In this document: one piece after another, positions 8,015 to 15,802 of the stretch
Numbering within the stretch: position 1 is the first letter of the stretch
Layout of the letters: each line of letters opens with the position of its first letter
From: JAJFVC01 sp039698075
GTDB lineage: Bacteria; Planctomycetota; Planctomycetia; Pirellulales; Thermoguttaceae
DNA length: 24,607 nucleotides
NCBI GenBank assembly: GCA_039698075.1
Contig: JBDKTJ010000169.1
Coordinates: 1-24,607 of the forward strand
Direction of reading: 5' to 3'
Made by a program: the position numbers and the translations under genes
The notes under the pieces: model-generated
The model's input: only the letters and a program-made list of their open reading frames with translations
Database searches by the model: none
Told to the model about the DNA's origin: nothing

Positions 8015-10096
8015 ATGCGTTTTCAACGAATCCTCTTTCTCTTGGGGTCGCTCGCCGTCACGTCCGTCGCCATGGCCGATGAGGGCATGTGGCTGTTCAA
8101 TAATCCGCCGCTGAAATTATTGAAAGAGCGGCACGGCTTCGAGCCCGACGCCCAATGGTTCGCCCATTTGCAGCACGCGGCCGTTCGGATGAACAACGGC
8201 GGCTCAGGCTCGCTGGTTTCGCCGGACGGATTGGTGATGACCAATCATCACGTCGGCGCCGACGCCCTGCAAAAACTCAGCACGAAACAGCGCGACCTGA
8301 TGCGGTCGAGTTTTTACGCCAAAACCCGCCAAGAGGAATTGAAATGCCCCGACTCGGAGTTGAACGTGCTGGTGAGCATCGAGGACGTCACGCAGCGCGT
8401 CAACGCCGCGGTGACGGCGCCGGCCGGTTCGCCCGAGGCCGAACGTCAACGCCGCGCGGTGATGAATCAAATCGAGAAGCAGTCGACCGACGAGACCGGG
8501 CTGCGCAGCGACGTGGTGACGCTCTATCAAGGCGGCATGTACCAGTTGTATCGCTACAAAAAATACACGGACGTCCGACTCGTGTTCGCGCCGGAGCAGG
8601 ACATCGCGTTTTTCGGCGGCGATCCGGACAATTTTGAGTATCCCCGCTACGATCTCGACATCTGTTTCTTCCGCGTGTATGAAAACGGCCGCCCTGCCCA
8701 CACGCCGCAATTTTTGAGCTGGAATCCGGCAAGCCTGAAGCTCGACGACCTGGTGTTTGTGGCGGGCAATCCCGGCAAAACGGACCGCCAAAACACGCTG
8801 CGACACCTGGAGTTTCTGCGCGACGTGTCGCTGCCGGTGTCGCTCACTTTGCTGCGTCGCCGCGAAGTCTTATTGACGGCGTTCAGCCAGCGGAGCGCCG
8901 AAAACGCCCGGCGGGCCAAAGACCTTTTGTTGATGTACCAAAATTCCCGCAAGGCCCGGCTCGGCGGACTCGATGGACTCCAAGACCCCGCCGTGATGGC
9001 TCGCAAGCGGGCGGAACAAGACGCGCTGCTCGGCGCCGCCGCCAAACGCCCTCCGTTGGGCGACGATTGCGCGACCGCCGTCCAGTCCATCGATCAATCG
9101 TTGAAAACGCTAGCGTCTATTCGCGTCGATTACGATTTGCTGGAACGCGGCCAAGCCTTTTACAGCGAGCTGTTCACGATCGCCCGGGCGTTGGTCCGAC
9201 TGGCCGAAGAGACACCAAAGCCCAACGCCGACCGGTTGCGCGAGTACCGCGAGTCGAATCTGGAATCGTTACGTCAGGAGTTGTTCTCGCCGGCCCCGAT
9301 CTACGCCGATCTGCAAACCGAATTGCTGGCCGATTCGCTGAGCATGTTGGTCGAGGAAAAAGGCGCGGCGAACGAACTGGTTCAACGGGTGTTGAACGGC
9401 AAATCACCGCGTCAACGGGCTGCCGAGTTGGTCGCCGGCACGCGATTGGCCGACGTGGCCGTGCGCCGACAGTTGGCCGACGGCGGACAGGCGGTGATCG
9501 ACGCTTCCACCGACCCGATGATCCAATTGGCGCGGCAGGTGGACAAACCGGCCCGGACCGTTCGCACGCAATATGAACAACAAGGCGAAGAACCGATGCG
9601 GCAGGCTTACGCCAAGTTGGCCAACGCGCGGTTCGCATTGTTCGGCGCCGAGGCCTACCCTGACGCGACGTTCACGCTCCGTTTGGCGTTCGGATTAGTC
9701 AAAGGCTACCGGGAAAACGACCGGGATTTCCCCGCCTGGACGACTCTCGAAGGCGCGTACCGCCATGCGGCCGAGCACAACAACCAAGAGCCGTTCGCCC
9801 TGCCGCAGAGTTGGCTCGATCATAAAGGGTCGCTCCATTTGGCCACGCCGATGAACTTCGTCTGCACGGCCGACATCATCGGCGGCAACTCAGGCAGTCC
9901 CGTGGTCAATCGCGAGGGCCAGTTGGTCGGCATCATTTTCGACGGCAATTTGGCGTCGTTGGTTTGGGACTACGAATACACCGATCAGGTCGGTCGCGCC
10001 ACGGCCGTTCATGGCAGCGCGATCCTCGAAGCGTTGCGGAACATTTATCAGGCCGGCCCGCTGGTCGACGAATTGACCGGCTCCAAGGCGAAATAG
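8015..10096 (+). CDS. S46 family dipeptidyl-peptidase (DPP7/DPP11-like), secreted
   Basis: A 693-aa exported serine peptidase that should remove dipeptides from peptide N-termini. A signal peptide (about residues 1-21, ending VAMA/DE) precedes the mature protein. The chymotrypsin-like triad is visible. The histidine is in TNHHVG (His78/79, probably His79), the aspartate is in DLDICFF (probably Asp215), and the nucleophile is in GGNSGSP (Ser626). The residue 18 positions after the serine is Gly644. By alignment to the Porphyromonas enzymes this is the S1 position, where Gly marks DPP7 (hydrophobic P1) and Arg marks DPP11 (acidic P1). The length matches the family's roughly 700 residues. The ATG at 8015 has AAAGGA five bases upstream, and the signal peptide confirms it; the open frame extending back to 7571 is antisense to the Wzz-like gene and not coding. 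It is probably periplasmic or outer-surface. Confidence 0.93.
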   Translation: MRFQRILFLLGSLAVTSVAMADEGMWLFNNPPLKLLKERHGFEPDAQWFAHLQHAAVRMNNGGSGSLVSPDGLVMTNHHVGADALQKLSTKQRDLMRSSFYAKTRQEELKCPDSELNVLVSIEDVTQRVNAAVTAPAGSPEAERQRRAVMNQIEKQSTDETGLRSDVVTLYQGGMYQLYRYKKYTDVRLVFAPEQDIAFFGGDPDNFEYPRYDLDICFFRVYENGRPAHTPQFLSWNPASLKLDDLVFVAGNPGKTDRQNTLRHLEFLRDVSLPVSLTLLRRREVLLTAFSQRSAENARRAKDLLLMYQNSRKARLGGLDGLQDPAVMARKRAEQDALLGAAAKRPPLGDDCATAVQSIDQSLKTLASIRVDYDLLERGQAFYSELFTIARALVRLAEETPKPNADRLREYRESNLESLRQELFSPAPIYADLQTELLADSLSMLVEEKGAANELVQRVLNGKSPRQRAAELVAGTRLADVAVRRQLADGGQAVIDASTDPMIQLARQVDKPARTVRTQYEQQGEEPMRQAYAKLANARFALFGAEAYPDATFTLRLAFGLVKGYRENDRDFPAWTTLEGAYRHAAEHNNQEPFALPQSWLDHKGSLHLATPMNFVCTADIIGGNSGSPVVNREGQLVGIIFDGNLASLVWDYEYTDQVGRATAVHGSAILEALRNIYQAGPLVDELTGSKAK

Positions 10097-10139
10097 CAGG
10101 GCGTTTTCCGATTTCGACCCATTATAGAACGAAAAAGCC

Positions 10140-10168
10140 TTGGCCTCGGACGTTCCGTGTCGTAAACT
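10140..10168 (+). promoter_or_regulatory. Candidate promoter for the beta-CASP RNase gene
   Basis: TTGGCC (10140-10145) and TAAACT (10163-10168) are separated by exactly 17 bases, each a 4/6 match. Transcription would start near 10175, about 29 nt before the GTG start and just upstream of the AGAGGA ribosome site. Confidence 0.45.
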
Positions 10169-10190
10169 GAAAGACAGTGGGGCGCAACCG

Positions 10191-10196
10191 AGAGGA
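10191..10196 (+). promoter_or_regulatory. Ribosome-binding site that decides the GTG start at 10204
   Basis: AGAGGA lies seven bases before GTG 10204. An upstream in-frame GTG at 10177 would place this site inside the coding region and add nine unconserved residues. The protein beginning (V/M)KLQFLGGAG also matches the usual family N-terminus. Confidence 0.7.
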
Positions 10197-10203
10197 CCGC
10201 ATC

Positions 10204-11604
10204 GTGAAGCTGCAATTCCTGGGCGGCGCCGGCCAAGTGACCGGCTCGCAATACTACCTCGAGGCCGACGGCGCCCGAGTGCTCGTCGACTGCGGAATGC
10301 ACCAAGAGCGCGCGTACCTGGCCCGCAACTGGGACAAAAGTCCGCTGCCGCTCCGACAGCTCGACGCGATTCTCTTGACCCACGCCCACGTGGATCACTG
10401 CGGACTGGCGCCGAAACTGGTGCGTGAGGGCTTTCGCGGACCGATTTTGACCACCTTCGCCTCGGCCGATCTGGTCGAGTTGGTGCTGCGCGACGCCGCC
10501 GAGATTCAAGCGGAAGACGCCGCGTTCAAGAAGAAACGGCATCGCAAGGAAGGCCGTCGCGGGGCGTATCCGCCGGCGCCGCTTTTCACCATGCGCGACG
10601 TCGACCGCACGATCTCGCGGCTGCAATCGGTTCCCTACGATGAGCCGACTCGAATCAACGACCACGTCCACGCCGTGTTTCACGACGCCGGTCACATCCT
10701 AGGTTCCGCGATCGTCGAGCTTCGGGTCAGCGACCACGGCCAGCCGCAACGGTTGATTTTCACCGGCGACTTGGGCCAGCCCGGCAAGCCGATCGTCCGC
10801 AATCCGGCCGTTCTGACCGAGGCCGACTACATCGTAACGGAATCAACCTACGGCGACCGCACGCACGAAAACCATCACGGCCCGGTTGAAGCTCAGCTCG
10901 AAGCGGTCATCAACCGCACGGTCGCAGCCGGCGGAAAAGTGATCATCCCGATCTTCGCCATCGAGCGCGCTCAAGAGTTGATTTACCATTTGAAGCGACT
11001 GTTGGACTCGCAGCATATCGAGGAAGTGCCGATCTTCCTGGACAGCCCGATGGCCGCCGACGTGACCGAGGTGTTTCGACATCATCGCGAGTGTTTCGAC
11101 GCCGACGCCGAGGAGATCGTGGCCGCCGGCGATTCGTTCTTGAAGTTCCCGTCGCTCCGCGTCGTCCGCGGCGTGGAAGAATCGAAATCCTTGAACGACC
11201 TAAAGGGTCCGGCGATCATCATGGCCACCTCGGGCATGTGCACGGCCGGCCGCATTAAACACCACTTGGCCCAACACATCGGCGACCCCACGTGCACGAT
11301 CCTTTTCGTCGGCTATCAAGCCCAAGGCACGTTGGGCCGGCAGATTCTCGACGGCAACCCCGAGGTCCGCATCCACGGCATCCTGCGCGCGGTCCGCGCG
11401 CAAGTGGCGCAGATCCAAGGCATTTCCGGCCATGCCGACCGCGAGGGCCTTTTGAGTTGGCTCGGCCATTTCCAAAAGCCGCCCAAAACCCTGTTCGTCA
11501 CCCACGGCGAACCCGAGTCCGCCGAGTCGCTGGCCCAATCGGTCCGCCAACGGTTCGGCTGGAACGTTTTGGTGCCCGAATATCGACAGACGGTCGAACT
11601 GTAA
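10204..11604 (+). CDS. MBL-fold beta-CASP RNase (CPSF-73/TTHA0252-like)
   Basis: A 466-aa cytoplasmic metallo-hydrolase predicted to cut RNA with two zinc ions. The metallo-beta-lactamase motifs appear in order: HAHVDH at 60-65, HDAGH at 160-164 (zinc ligand His164) and FTGDLG with Asp189. The beta-CASP part has the acidic TESTYGDR block, a MATSGMCTAGRIKHH block and ISGHADREG (His410). The C-terminal RMMBL segment holds VTHGE (His434). This set matches the bacterial/archaeal relatives of CPSF-73 rather than RNase J, which has a different length and C-terminal domain. No KH domain is present. The gene has its own candidate promoter, so it may be transcribed separately from the peptidase before it. 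The biochemical class is confident; the target RNAs are unknown. Confidence 0.92.
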   Translation: MKLQFLGGAGQVTGSQYYLEADGARVLVDCGMHQERAYLARNWDKSPLPLRQLDAILLTHAHVDHCGLAPKLVREGFRGPILTTFASADLVELVLRDAAEIQAEDAAFKKKRHRKEGRRGAYPPAPLFTMRDVDRTISRLQSVPYDEPTRINDHVHAVFHDAGHILGSAIVELRVSDHGQPQRLIFTGDLGQPGKPIVRNPAVLTEADYIVTESTYGDRTHENHHGPVEAQLEAVINRTVAAGGKVIIPIFAIERAQELIYHLKRLLDSQHIEEVPIFLDSPMAADVTEVFRHHRECFDADAEEIVAAGDSFLKFPSLRVVRGVEESKSLNDLKGPAIIMATSGMCTAGRIKHHLAQHIGDPTCTILFVGYQAQGTLGRQILDGNPEVRIHGILRAVRAQVAQIQGISGHADREGLLSWLGHFQKPPKTLFVTHGEPESAESLAQSVRQRFGWNVLVPEYRQTVEL

Positions 11605-11652
11605 CGCAGGGAAGGGGAGTCTTTTGGCAAGCGGCGGAAGGTCGAGAGGAGC

Positions 11653-12717
11653 CTATTTCTCTTTCTCTCGTCCCCACTTCATCCACAGCTCCACGTTCTC
11701 TCGATCGTCCTCGAATCCTTCCTCGTCTCGCATCCGTTCCAGAAGTCGCAACGCCCAGCCCCGATTGCCTTCCCGCAAGTGGCGAAAGACGGCGTTCCAA
11801 TCGTACACGCGGGCGTAGGGCCGCCACGGATAGACCGACTTGTCGTGAAACCCTCGCATCGCCGTCTCGGGCGTGTCCCACCAGTCGCAAAACCACAGGG
11901 TCGGATCGGTCCGCATGTTTTGCGATTCGGCCCAAGGCAGGAACGTCCGCACGTAAAATGCACGAGTGCGTTGGGCGGCTTGAAGCTCCCGCTTGACGAT
12001 TTCGCGCACGAACGCCCGTTTGGAAATCGTTCCCCGATCGGCCTCGTCGTTCAATCGGACGAACTCCGGCGCAAATGTGACATTGTGCAATTCAAAGACG
12101 GCGCCGGCCCAAAGTTCCTCGAACGATCGGGCGCGGCCCTGTTTCTCGCCTTCGGTGTAAAATGGTTCGATCTGAATCGCCGCGTGTTCGCCGTCCGACG
12201 GTGCGACGTGCTCGGCATCGGAATACAACGGCGACGTCGGGTCCCAGTCGATCGGCGAGCCAAGCTCTTCGCCGGCGAATTTTCTGGCGGCCCATGCGCG
12301 TAAAAATTGCGACGACTCGTCATGCTCAGCCATTGCCGGCCGATCGCGCAGCATCAACCGCACTTGTCGGCGTCCATGTCGCAAAAGCGACGGCGAAAGC
12401 AACCACGACGACGGCGGCGACATTCGCCCCGCGTCCTCCGGATGCCCGGCAATTGCAGCTTCCAAGTCGGCACGGCCTTTGGCGTATTCCCGCTTGCCGA
12501 TCCACGCCGCCCCGCGCAGTCCGCGAAGCCTCGCCTCGCGCGGCCATGCGACGATCGCCGGATTGAGCCTGGCGATGGCTGCGTCGAAATCGCCTTTCAC
12601 GACGGCTTGTTTCGCTTCGTCGAAGGCCCAGTCCGACCGCTCGTCGCCGAAAACCGGCCCAAACGCCCAGAAAACCGCAAAAACACCGAAAACCAATCTT
12701 GCTGGCAGAAACCTCAT
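11653..12717 (-). CDS. Secreted protein of unknown function with N-terminal TPR-like helices
   Basis: I do not recognise a named family for this 354-aa protein. Residues 1-24 form a cleavable signal peptide (hydrophobic, ending VFG/DE). About residues 28-95 look like two tetratricopeptide-type helical hairpins (AFDEAKQAVVKGDFDAAIARL, then a KGRADLEAAI segment). The rest is rich in Trp, Arg and acidic residues (for example WFCDWWDTPE) and shows no catalytic motif I can name. The C-terminus is strongly charged. It is transcribed alone, convergent with the RNase gene and divergent from lpxK. A TATAAT box lies only six bases before the ATG, so the message may be leaderless. The signal peptide supports the start. 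It probably acts in the periplasm, perhaps as a binding protein, but this is a guess from the repeats. Confidence 0.7.
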   Translation of the reverse strand: MRFLPARLVFGVFAVFWAFGPVFGDERSDWAFDEAKQAVVKGDFDAAIARLNPAIVAWPREARLRGLRGAAWIGKREYAKGRADLEAAIAGHPEDAGRMSPPSSWLLSPSLLRHGRRQVRLMLRDRPAMAEHDESSQFLRAWAARKFAGEELGSPIDWDPTSPLYSDAEHVAPSDGEHAAIQIEPFYTEGEKQGRARSFEELWAGAVFELHNVTFAPEFVRLNDEADRGTISKRAFVREIVKRELQAAQRTRAFYVRTFLPWAESQNMRTDPTLWFCDWWDTPETAMRGFHDKSVYPWRPYARVYDWNAVFRHLREGNRGWALRLLERMRDEEGFEDDRENVELWMKWGREKEK

Positions 12718-12723
12718 CCTGCC

Positions 12724-12750
12724 ATTATACTATGCGTCGCGGACAATCAA
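12724..12750 (-). promoter_or_regulatory. Candidate promoter placing the start site at the ATG of the TPR-like gene
   Basis: On the minus strand a perfect TATAAT (12724-12729) lies six bases before the ATG at 12717. TTGATT (12745-12750) is the best -35 option, with a short 15-base spacer. Normal start-site spacing would put the first transcribed base at or next to the start codon. Confidence 0.42.
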
Positions 12751-12761
12751 CATCGCTCGTA

Positions 12762-12782
12762 GGACCGGTTGCCAACCTGTCC
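12762..12782. repeat. REP-like palindrome upstream of lpxK
   Basis: GGACCGGTT (12762-12770) and AACCTGTCC (12774-12782) form a 9-bp inverted repeat with one mismatch around a GCC loop. The core reads through as RTGCQPVP in one frame. I remember that peptide string as a frequent spurious translation in planctomycete genomes, which would make this one copy of a dispersed intergenic palindrome. Only this copy is seen in the window. Confidence 0.55.
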
Positions 12783-12790
12783 CGGACTTC

Positions 12791-12798
12791 GGAGGGAG
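12791..12798 (+). promoter_or_regulatory. Ribosome-binding site that decides the TTG start of lpxK
   Basis: GGAGGGAG lies 9-12 bases before TTG 12808. The alternative in-frame TTG at 12769 lies inside the palindrome, has no ribosome site and would add 13 residues with no LpxK character. Confidence 0.6.
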
Positions 12799-12807
12799 TC
12801 AAAAAAC

Positions 12808-13875
12808 TTGTTCGATCCGGCGGCCTTTCGCGATTTGCAGAGTGGACAGCGGCGCGGTCTTTCGGCCAGCATGCTGCGCGGCTTGCTCCATGCAATCGCC
12901 TGGCCTTACGCGGCAGCCGTCCGATGGCGCAATCGCCGCTACGATCATGGCGCGGCGCGGATCCAGCAAGTGGACGCGACGGTCATCAGCGTCGGCAACA
13001 TGACCCTCGGCGGCACCGGCAAAACGCCGCTGGTCGGCTGGTTGGCCCGGTGGTTCATCGAACAGGATGTGCGGCCGGCGGTCATCAGCCGCGGCTATGG
13101 ATCACACCATGGCCGTCCGAACGACGAGGCCGTCGAGTTGCAGCGTCTGTTGCCCAACGTGCCGCATCTTCAAAATCCCGATCGCATCGCCGCCGCCCAA
13201 GAGGCCATCGCACGGTTCGGCGTCGAGGCGATTGTTTTGGACGACGGATTTCAACATCGGCGAATCGCCCGACAATTGGATATCGTTTTGTTGGACGCCC
13301 TGGCGCCTTTTGGTTTCGAGCGGATTTTCCCGCGCGGAATGTTGCGCGAACCGTTGGGTGGCTTGCGTCGGGCGGACGTCGTGGCGATTTCCCGCGCCGA
13401 CCTGGTTTCACCGGCCGAACGCGAAGCGATTTGGCGCACCGTCGAGCGTTACGCCCCGCAAGCGATTCGCGCCGAACTGGCCCACAAGCCGTGCCGTCTT
13501 CGATCGGTCCAAGGAACCGAGTCGTCGTTGGAGAGTCTGCACGATCGACCGGTTGCGGCGTTTTGCGGCATCGGCAATCCGGCCGGGTTTCGCCGCACGG
13601 TGGAGTCGCTCGGGTGTCGATTGGTCGGGTTCCGCGAATTTCCCGACCATCACCGGTTCGAGCCGGCCGAACTCGATCGGCTGGCGGCGTGGGCTTCCGC
13701 CTCGGGCGCGGAGGCGGTCCTTTGCACCGGAAAGGATTTGGCCAAACTGACCGCCGAGCGTTTGGGCGATTGCCCGCTTTGGGCCGTCGAGATCGAGCTG
13801 AATTTTCTCGCCGGCCGCGACGCGCTCGAAACTCGCCTACACAAGTTGCTGGCGAATCGGTATCCTAACGCCTGA
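12808..13875 (+). CDS. lpxK: Tetraacyldisaccharide 4'-kinase
   Basis: A 355-aa inner-membrane-associated kinase that phosphorylates the 4' position of the lipid A disaccharide precursor, giving lipid IVA. It has an amphipathic N-terminal helix (about residues 20-40), then the LpxK P-loop GNMTLGGTGKTP (about 63-74, Lys72). The DDGFQHRR block (Asp145-Asp146 and His150) carries the catalytic and magnesium-binding residues of the family. Length is normal. The start is a TTG supported by GGAGGGAG and by the FRDLQSGQRRG opening that follows. The stop overlaps the next start by one base (TGATG), so it is translationally coupled to the heptosyltransferase. The gene shows that this organism can complete lipid A. 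A REP-like palindrome precedes it and no strong promoter is evident. Confidence 0.93.
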   Translation: MFDPAAFRDLQSGQRRGLSASMLRGLLHAIAWPYAAAVRWRNRRYDHGAARIQQVDATVISVGNMTLGGTGKTPLVGWLARWFIEQDVRPAVISRGYGSHHGRPNDEAVELQRLLPNVPHLQNPDRIAAAQEAIARFGVEAIVLDDGFQHRRIARQLDIVLLDALAPFGFERIFPRGMLREPLGGLRRADVVAISRADLVSPAEREAIWRTVERYAPQAIRAELAHKPCRLRSVQGTESSLESLHDRPVAAFCGIGNPAGFRRTVESLGCRLVGFREFPDHHRFEPAELDRLAAWASASGAEAVLCTGKDLAKLTAERLGDCPLWAVEIELNFLAGRDALETRLHKLLANRYPNA

Positions 13876-14933
13876 TGAACATCGCCGTTTTTCTGCCGAA
13901 TTGGTTGGGCGATCTCGTGATGGCCACGCCCACGCTGCGCGCCGTGCGGAACCATTTCGGAGCACAGGCGAAAATCGTCGGGTTGCTTCGGCCTTATCTC
14001 GCCGATGTGCTGCAAGGGACCAACTGGCTCGATGAGCAGTGGTTTTTTGATCCCCACTCGGAGGATCGTTCGCAACACGGCTGGGCCGTGGCGCAACGGA
14101 TGCGTCGCGAACCGTTCGATCTGGCCATCTTGCTGCCCAATTCGTTGCGTGTGGCGGCCGTGGCGTGGCTTGGCCGCGTCAGCCAGCGCGTCGGATATGT
14201 CCGCTACGGACGCGGACCACTCTTGACCGGCAAGCTTTACCCGCGGAAGGTCGGTGGTCGAGTGATTGCGGAGCCGATGGTTGATTCGTATTTGGAGATT
14301 GCCCTGGCGTTGGATTGCCCGCCCGAATCACCGCGATTGGAGCTGGCCACGATCGAGGCCGATGAACGTTCGGCCGACGCGGTTTTTGAGCGACTTGAGC
14401 TGCGCGAAAGCCGTGGCGTCATCGCCTTGAATTCGAGCGGGGCGTATGGCGGCTCGAAACTTTGGCCCGTCGAACATTTCGCGGCCCTGGCCCGGCGAAT
14501 CGTCGATGAGTTGGACCAGGACGTGTTGGCGTTTTGCGGTCCGAAGGAGCGTGAGATCGCCCAAAAAATCGTCGCGTTGTCCGACCGCAGCCGGGTCCAT
14601 TCGATGGCCGACCAGCCGATGGATTTCGGCACGACCAAGGCGTGCATGTGTCGCTGCCGCCTGATGGTGTCGACCGACAGCGGACCGCGTCACATGGCCG
14701 CCGCATTCGGTTTGCCGCTGGTAACGTTGTTCGGTCCGATGCTGCCCATCTGGAGCGAAAATCCCACGCAGCGCGCGATCAACCTGACGCTCGATCTGGA
14801 TTGCATCGGCTGCCACAAACGAATCTGCCCGCTGGGCCATCACCGCTGCATGCAGGATTTGTCCGTCGAAACAGTCTTCGCGGCGGTCACGCGGTTGATG
14901 GAGGAAACAACAAAAATAACGTTGACCGATTGA
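13875..14933 (+). CDS. Glycosyltransferase family 9 heptosyltransferase, WaaF-like
   Basis: A 352-aa enzyme expected to add ADP-heptose to the LPS inner core at the inner membrane. The N-terminus NWLGDLVMATPTLRAVR is the typical GT9 acceptor-side motif. The nucleotide-binding block STDSGPRHMAAA begins at residue 266 and is followed by PLVTLFGP. Near the end is a cluster of four cysteines, CIGCHKRICPLGHHRC, which I recognise as common in WaaF-type sequences. Length is normal. It begins inside the lpxK stop (TGATG) and ends inside the start of the kinase gene by the same arrangement, giving a tight three-gene unit. WaaF is more likely than WaaC from the cysteine motif, but which heptose is added cannot be decided by eye. 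Confidence 0.9.
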   Translation: MNIAVFLPNWLGDLVMATPTLRAVRNHFGAQAKIVGLLRPYLADVLQGTNWLDEQWFFDPHSEDRSQHGWAVAQRMRREPFDLAILLPNSLRVAAVAWLGRVSQRVGYVRYGRGPLLTGKLYPRKVGGRVIAEPMVDSYLEIALALDCPPESPRLELATIEADERSADAVFERLELRESRGVIALNSSGAYGGSKLWPVEHFAALARRIVDELDQDVLAFCGPKEREIAQKIVALSDRSRVHSMADQPMDFGTTKACMCRCRLMVSTDSGPRHMAAAFGLPLVTLFGPMLPIWSENPTQRAINLTLDLDCIGCHKRICPLGHHRCMQDLSVETVFAAVTRLMEETTKITLTD

Positions 14934-15802
14934 TGATGATGTCCCCCATTGCTCAGGAAACATTTTGGATCGATCCCGAGTTTCAACCGTTGTTGCAACA
15001 CGCCGGTTGGGACCAGTTCGATCGGGTGATGGCCGCCACAGACGGTTTTTGCTGGCGTTCGATGCCCGATCGTGAGAACTGGCGGTTCGATCTGCCCGAC
15101 GGCGACGGCGGTCAACGCCGCGTTTATCTCAAGAAGCATCACGTCCGGCTGAAGCAACGACGTCGAACCAAAACGGCCGCCCGCATCGAGGCCGAAAATA
15201 CGCTCCGGCTGCGCGAGATCGGCGTGCCCAACATGCGGGTGATCGCGTTCGGCGAACGATTCCGCGACGACGGACTGGTCGAATCGTTTTTAATCACCGA
15301 GGAATTGGCCGGCTTTTTCGAGTTGCAGTTTTTCCTGCCCGAACGATTCGCCACGAGGCCGCGCAAGGTGACCGTCGGCCGCGACCGCACGTTGGACGAC
15401 CTGATTCGCCGCACCGCCGAGTTGGCCCGGACGTTTCACGACGCCGGGTTCAATCATCGCGATTTTTACGCGGGCCATTTTTTCGTGCGTGAGTCGCCGC
15501 CCGGTCAATTTGAATTGCGGTTGATCGACCTGCAACGGGTGCAGCATCGCAAGCGGTGGCGACGTCACTGGATCGTCAAAGACCTTGCGCAGTTGGCTTG
15601 GTCGGTGCCGCCGGAGCTGATCAGTTGCACGCATCGGCTGGCGTTCATGCGGACTTATCTGAACACGGCGAAACTGCGTCCCGACGACAAGCGGTTGATC
15701 CGCGCCGTGGCGGCCAAGCAGCAATGGATGCAGCGACGCCTGGGCGACATGCGCGAGCACAGCCGACCCTTCGGCCAGTCCGTGAACCGTGTGCCCGGCT
15801 AA
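14933..15802 (+). CDS. Lipopolysaccharide core kinase, WaaP/InaA-like
   Basis: A 289-aa protein of the Kdo/WaaP kinase fold, likely to phosphorylate LPS core sugars on the cytoplasmic face. A basic N-lobe (VYLKKHHVRLKQRRRTK) contains candidate ATP-binding lysines, and an ITEEL hinge-like strand follows. The catalytic loop reads HRDFYAGHFF with Asp177. The metal-binding aspartate is in IDLQR (Asp199), replacing the DFG of ordinary kinases as is usual in this family. Three ATGs occur in a row at 14933, 14936 and 14939. The first overlaps the heptosyltransferase stop (TGATG) and fits translational coupling; a GGAGG at about 14900 is too distant to serve it. The longer frame starting at 14642 is a shadow within waaF. 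It ends convergently with carB, sharing bases of both stop codons. Confidence 0.87.
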   Translation: MMMSPIAQETFWIDPEFQPLLQHAGWDQFDRVMAATDGFCWRSMPDRENWRFDLPDGDGGQRRVYLKKHHVRLKQRRRTKTAARIEAENTLRLREIGVPNMRVIAFGERFRDDGLVESFLITEELAGFFELQFFLPERFATRPRKVTVGRDRTLDDLIRRTAELARTFHDAGFNHRDFYAGHFFVRESPPGQFELRLIDLQRVQHRKRWRRHWIVKDLAQLAWSVPPELISCTHRLAFMRTYLNTAKLRPDDKRLIRAVAAKQQWMQRRLGDMREHSRPFGQSVNRVPG

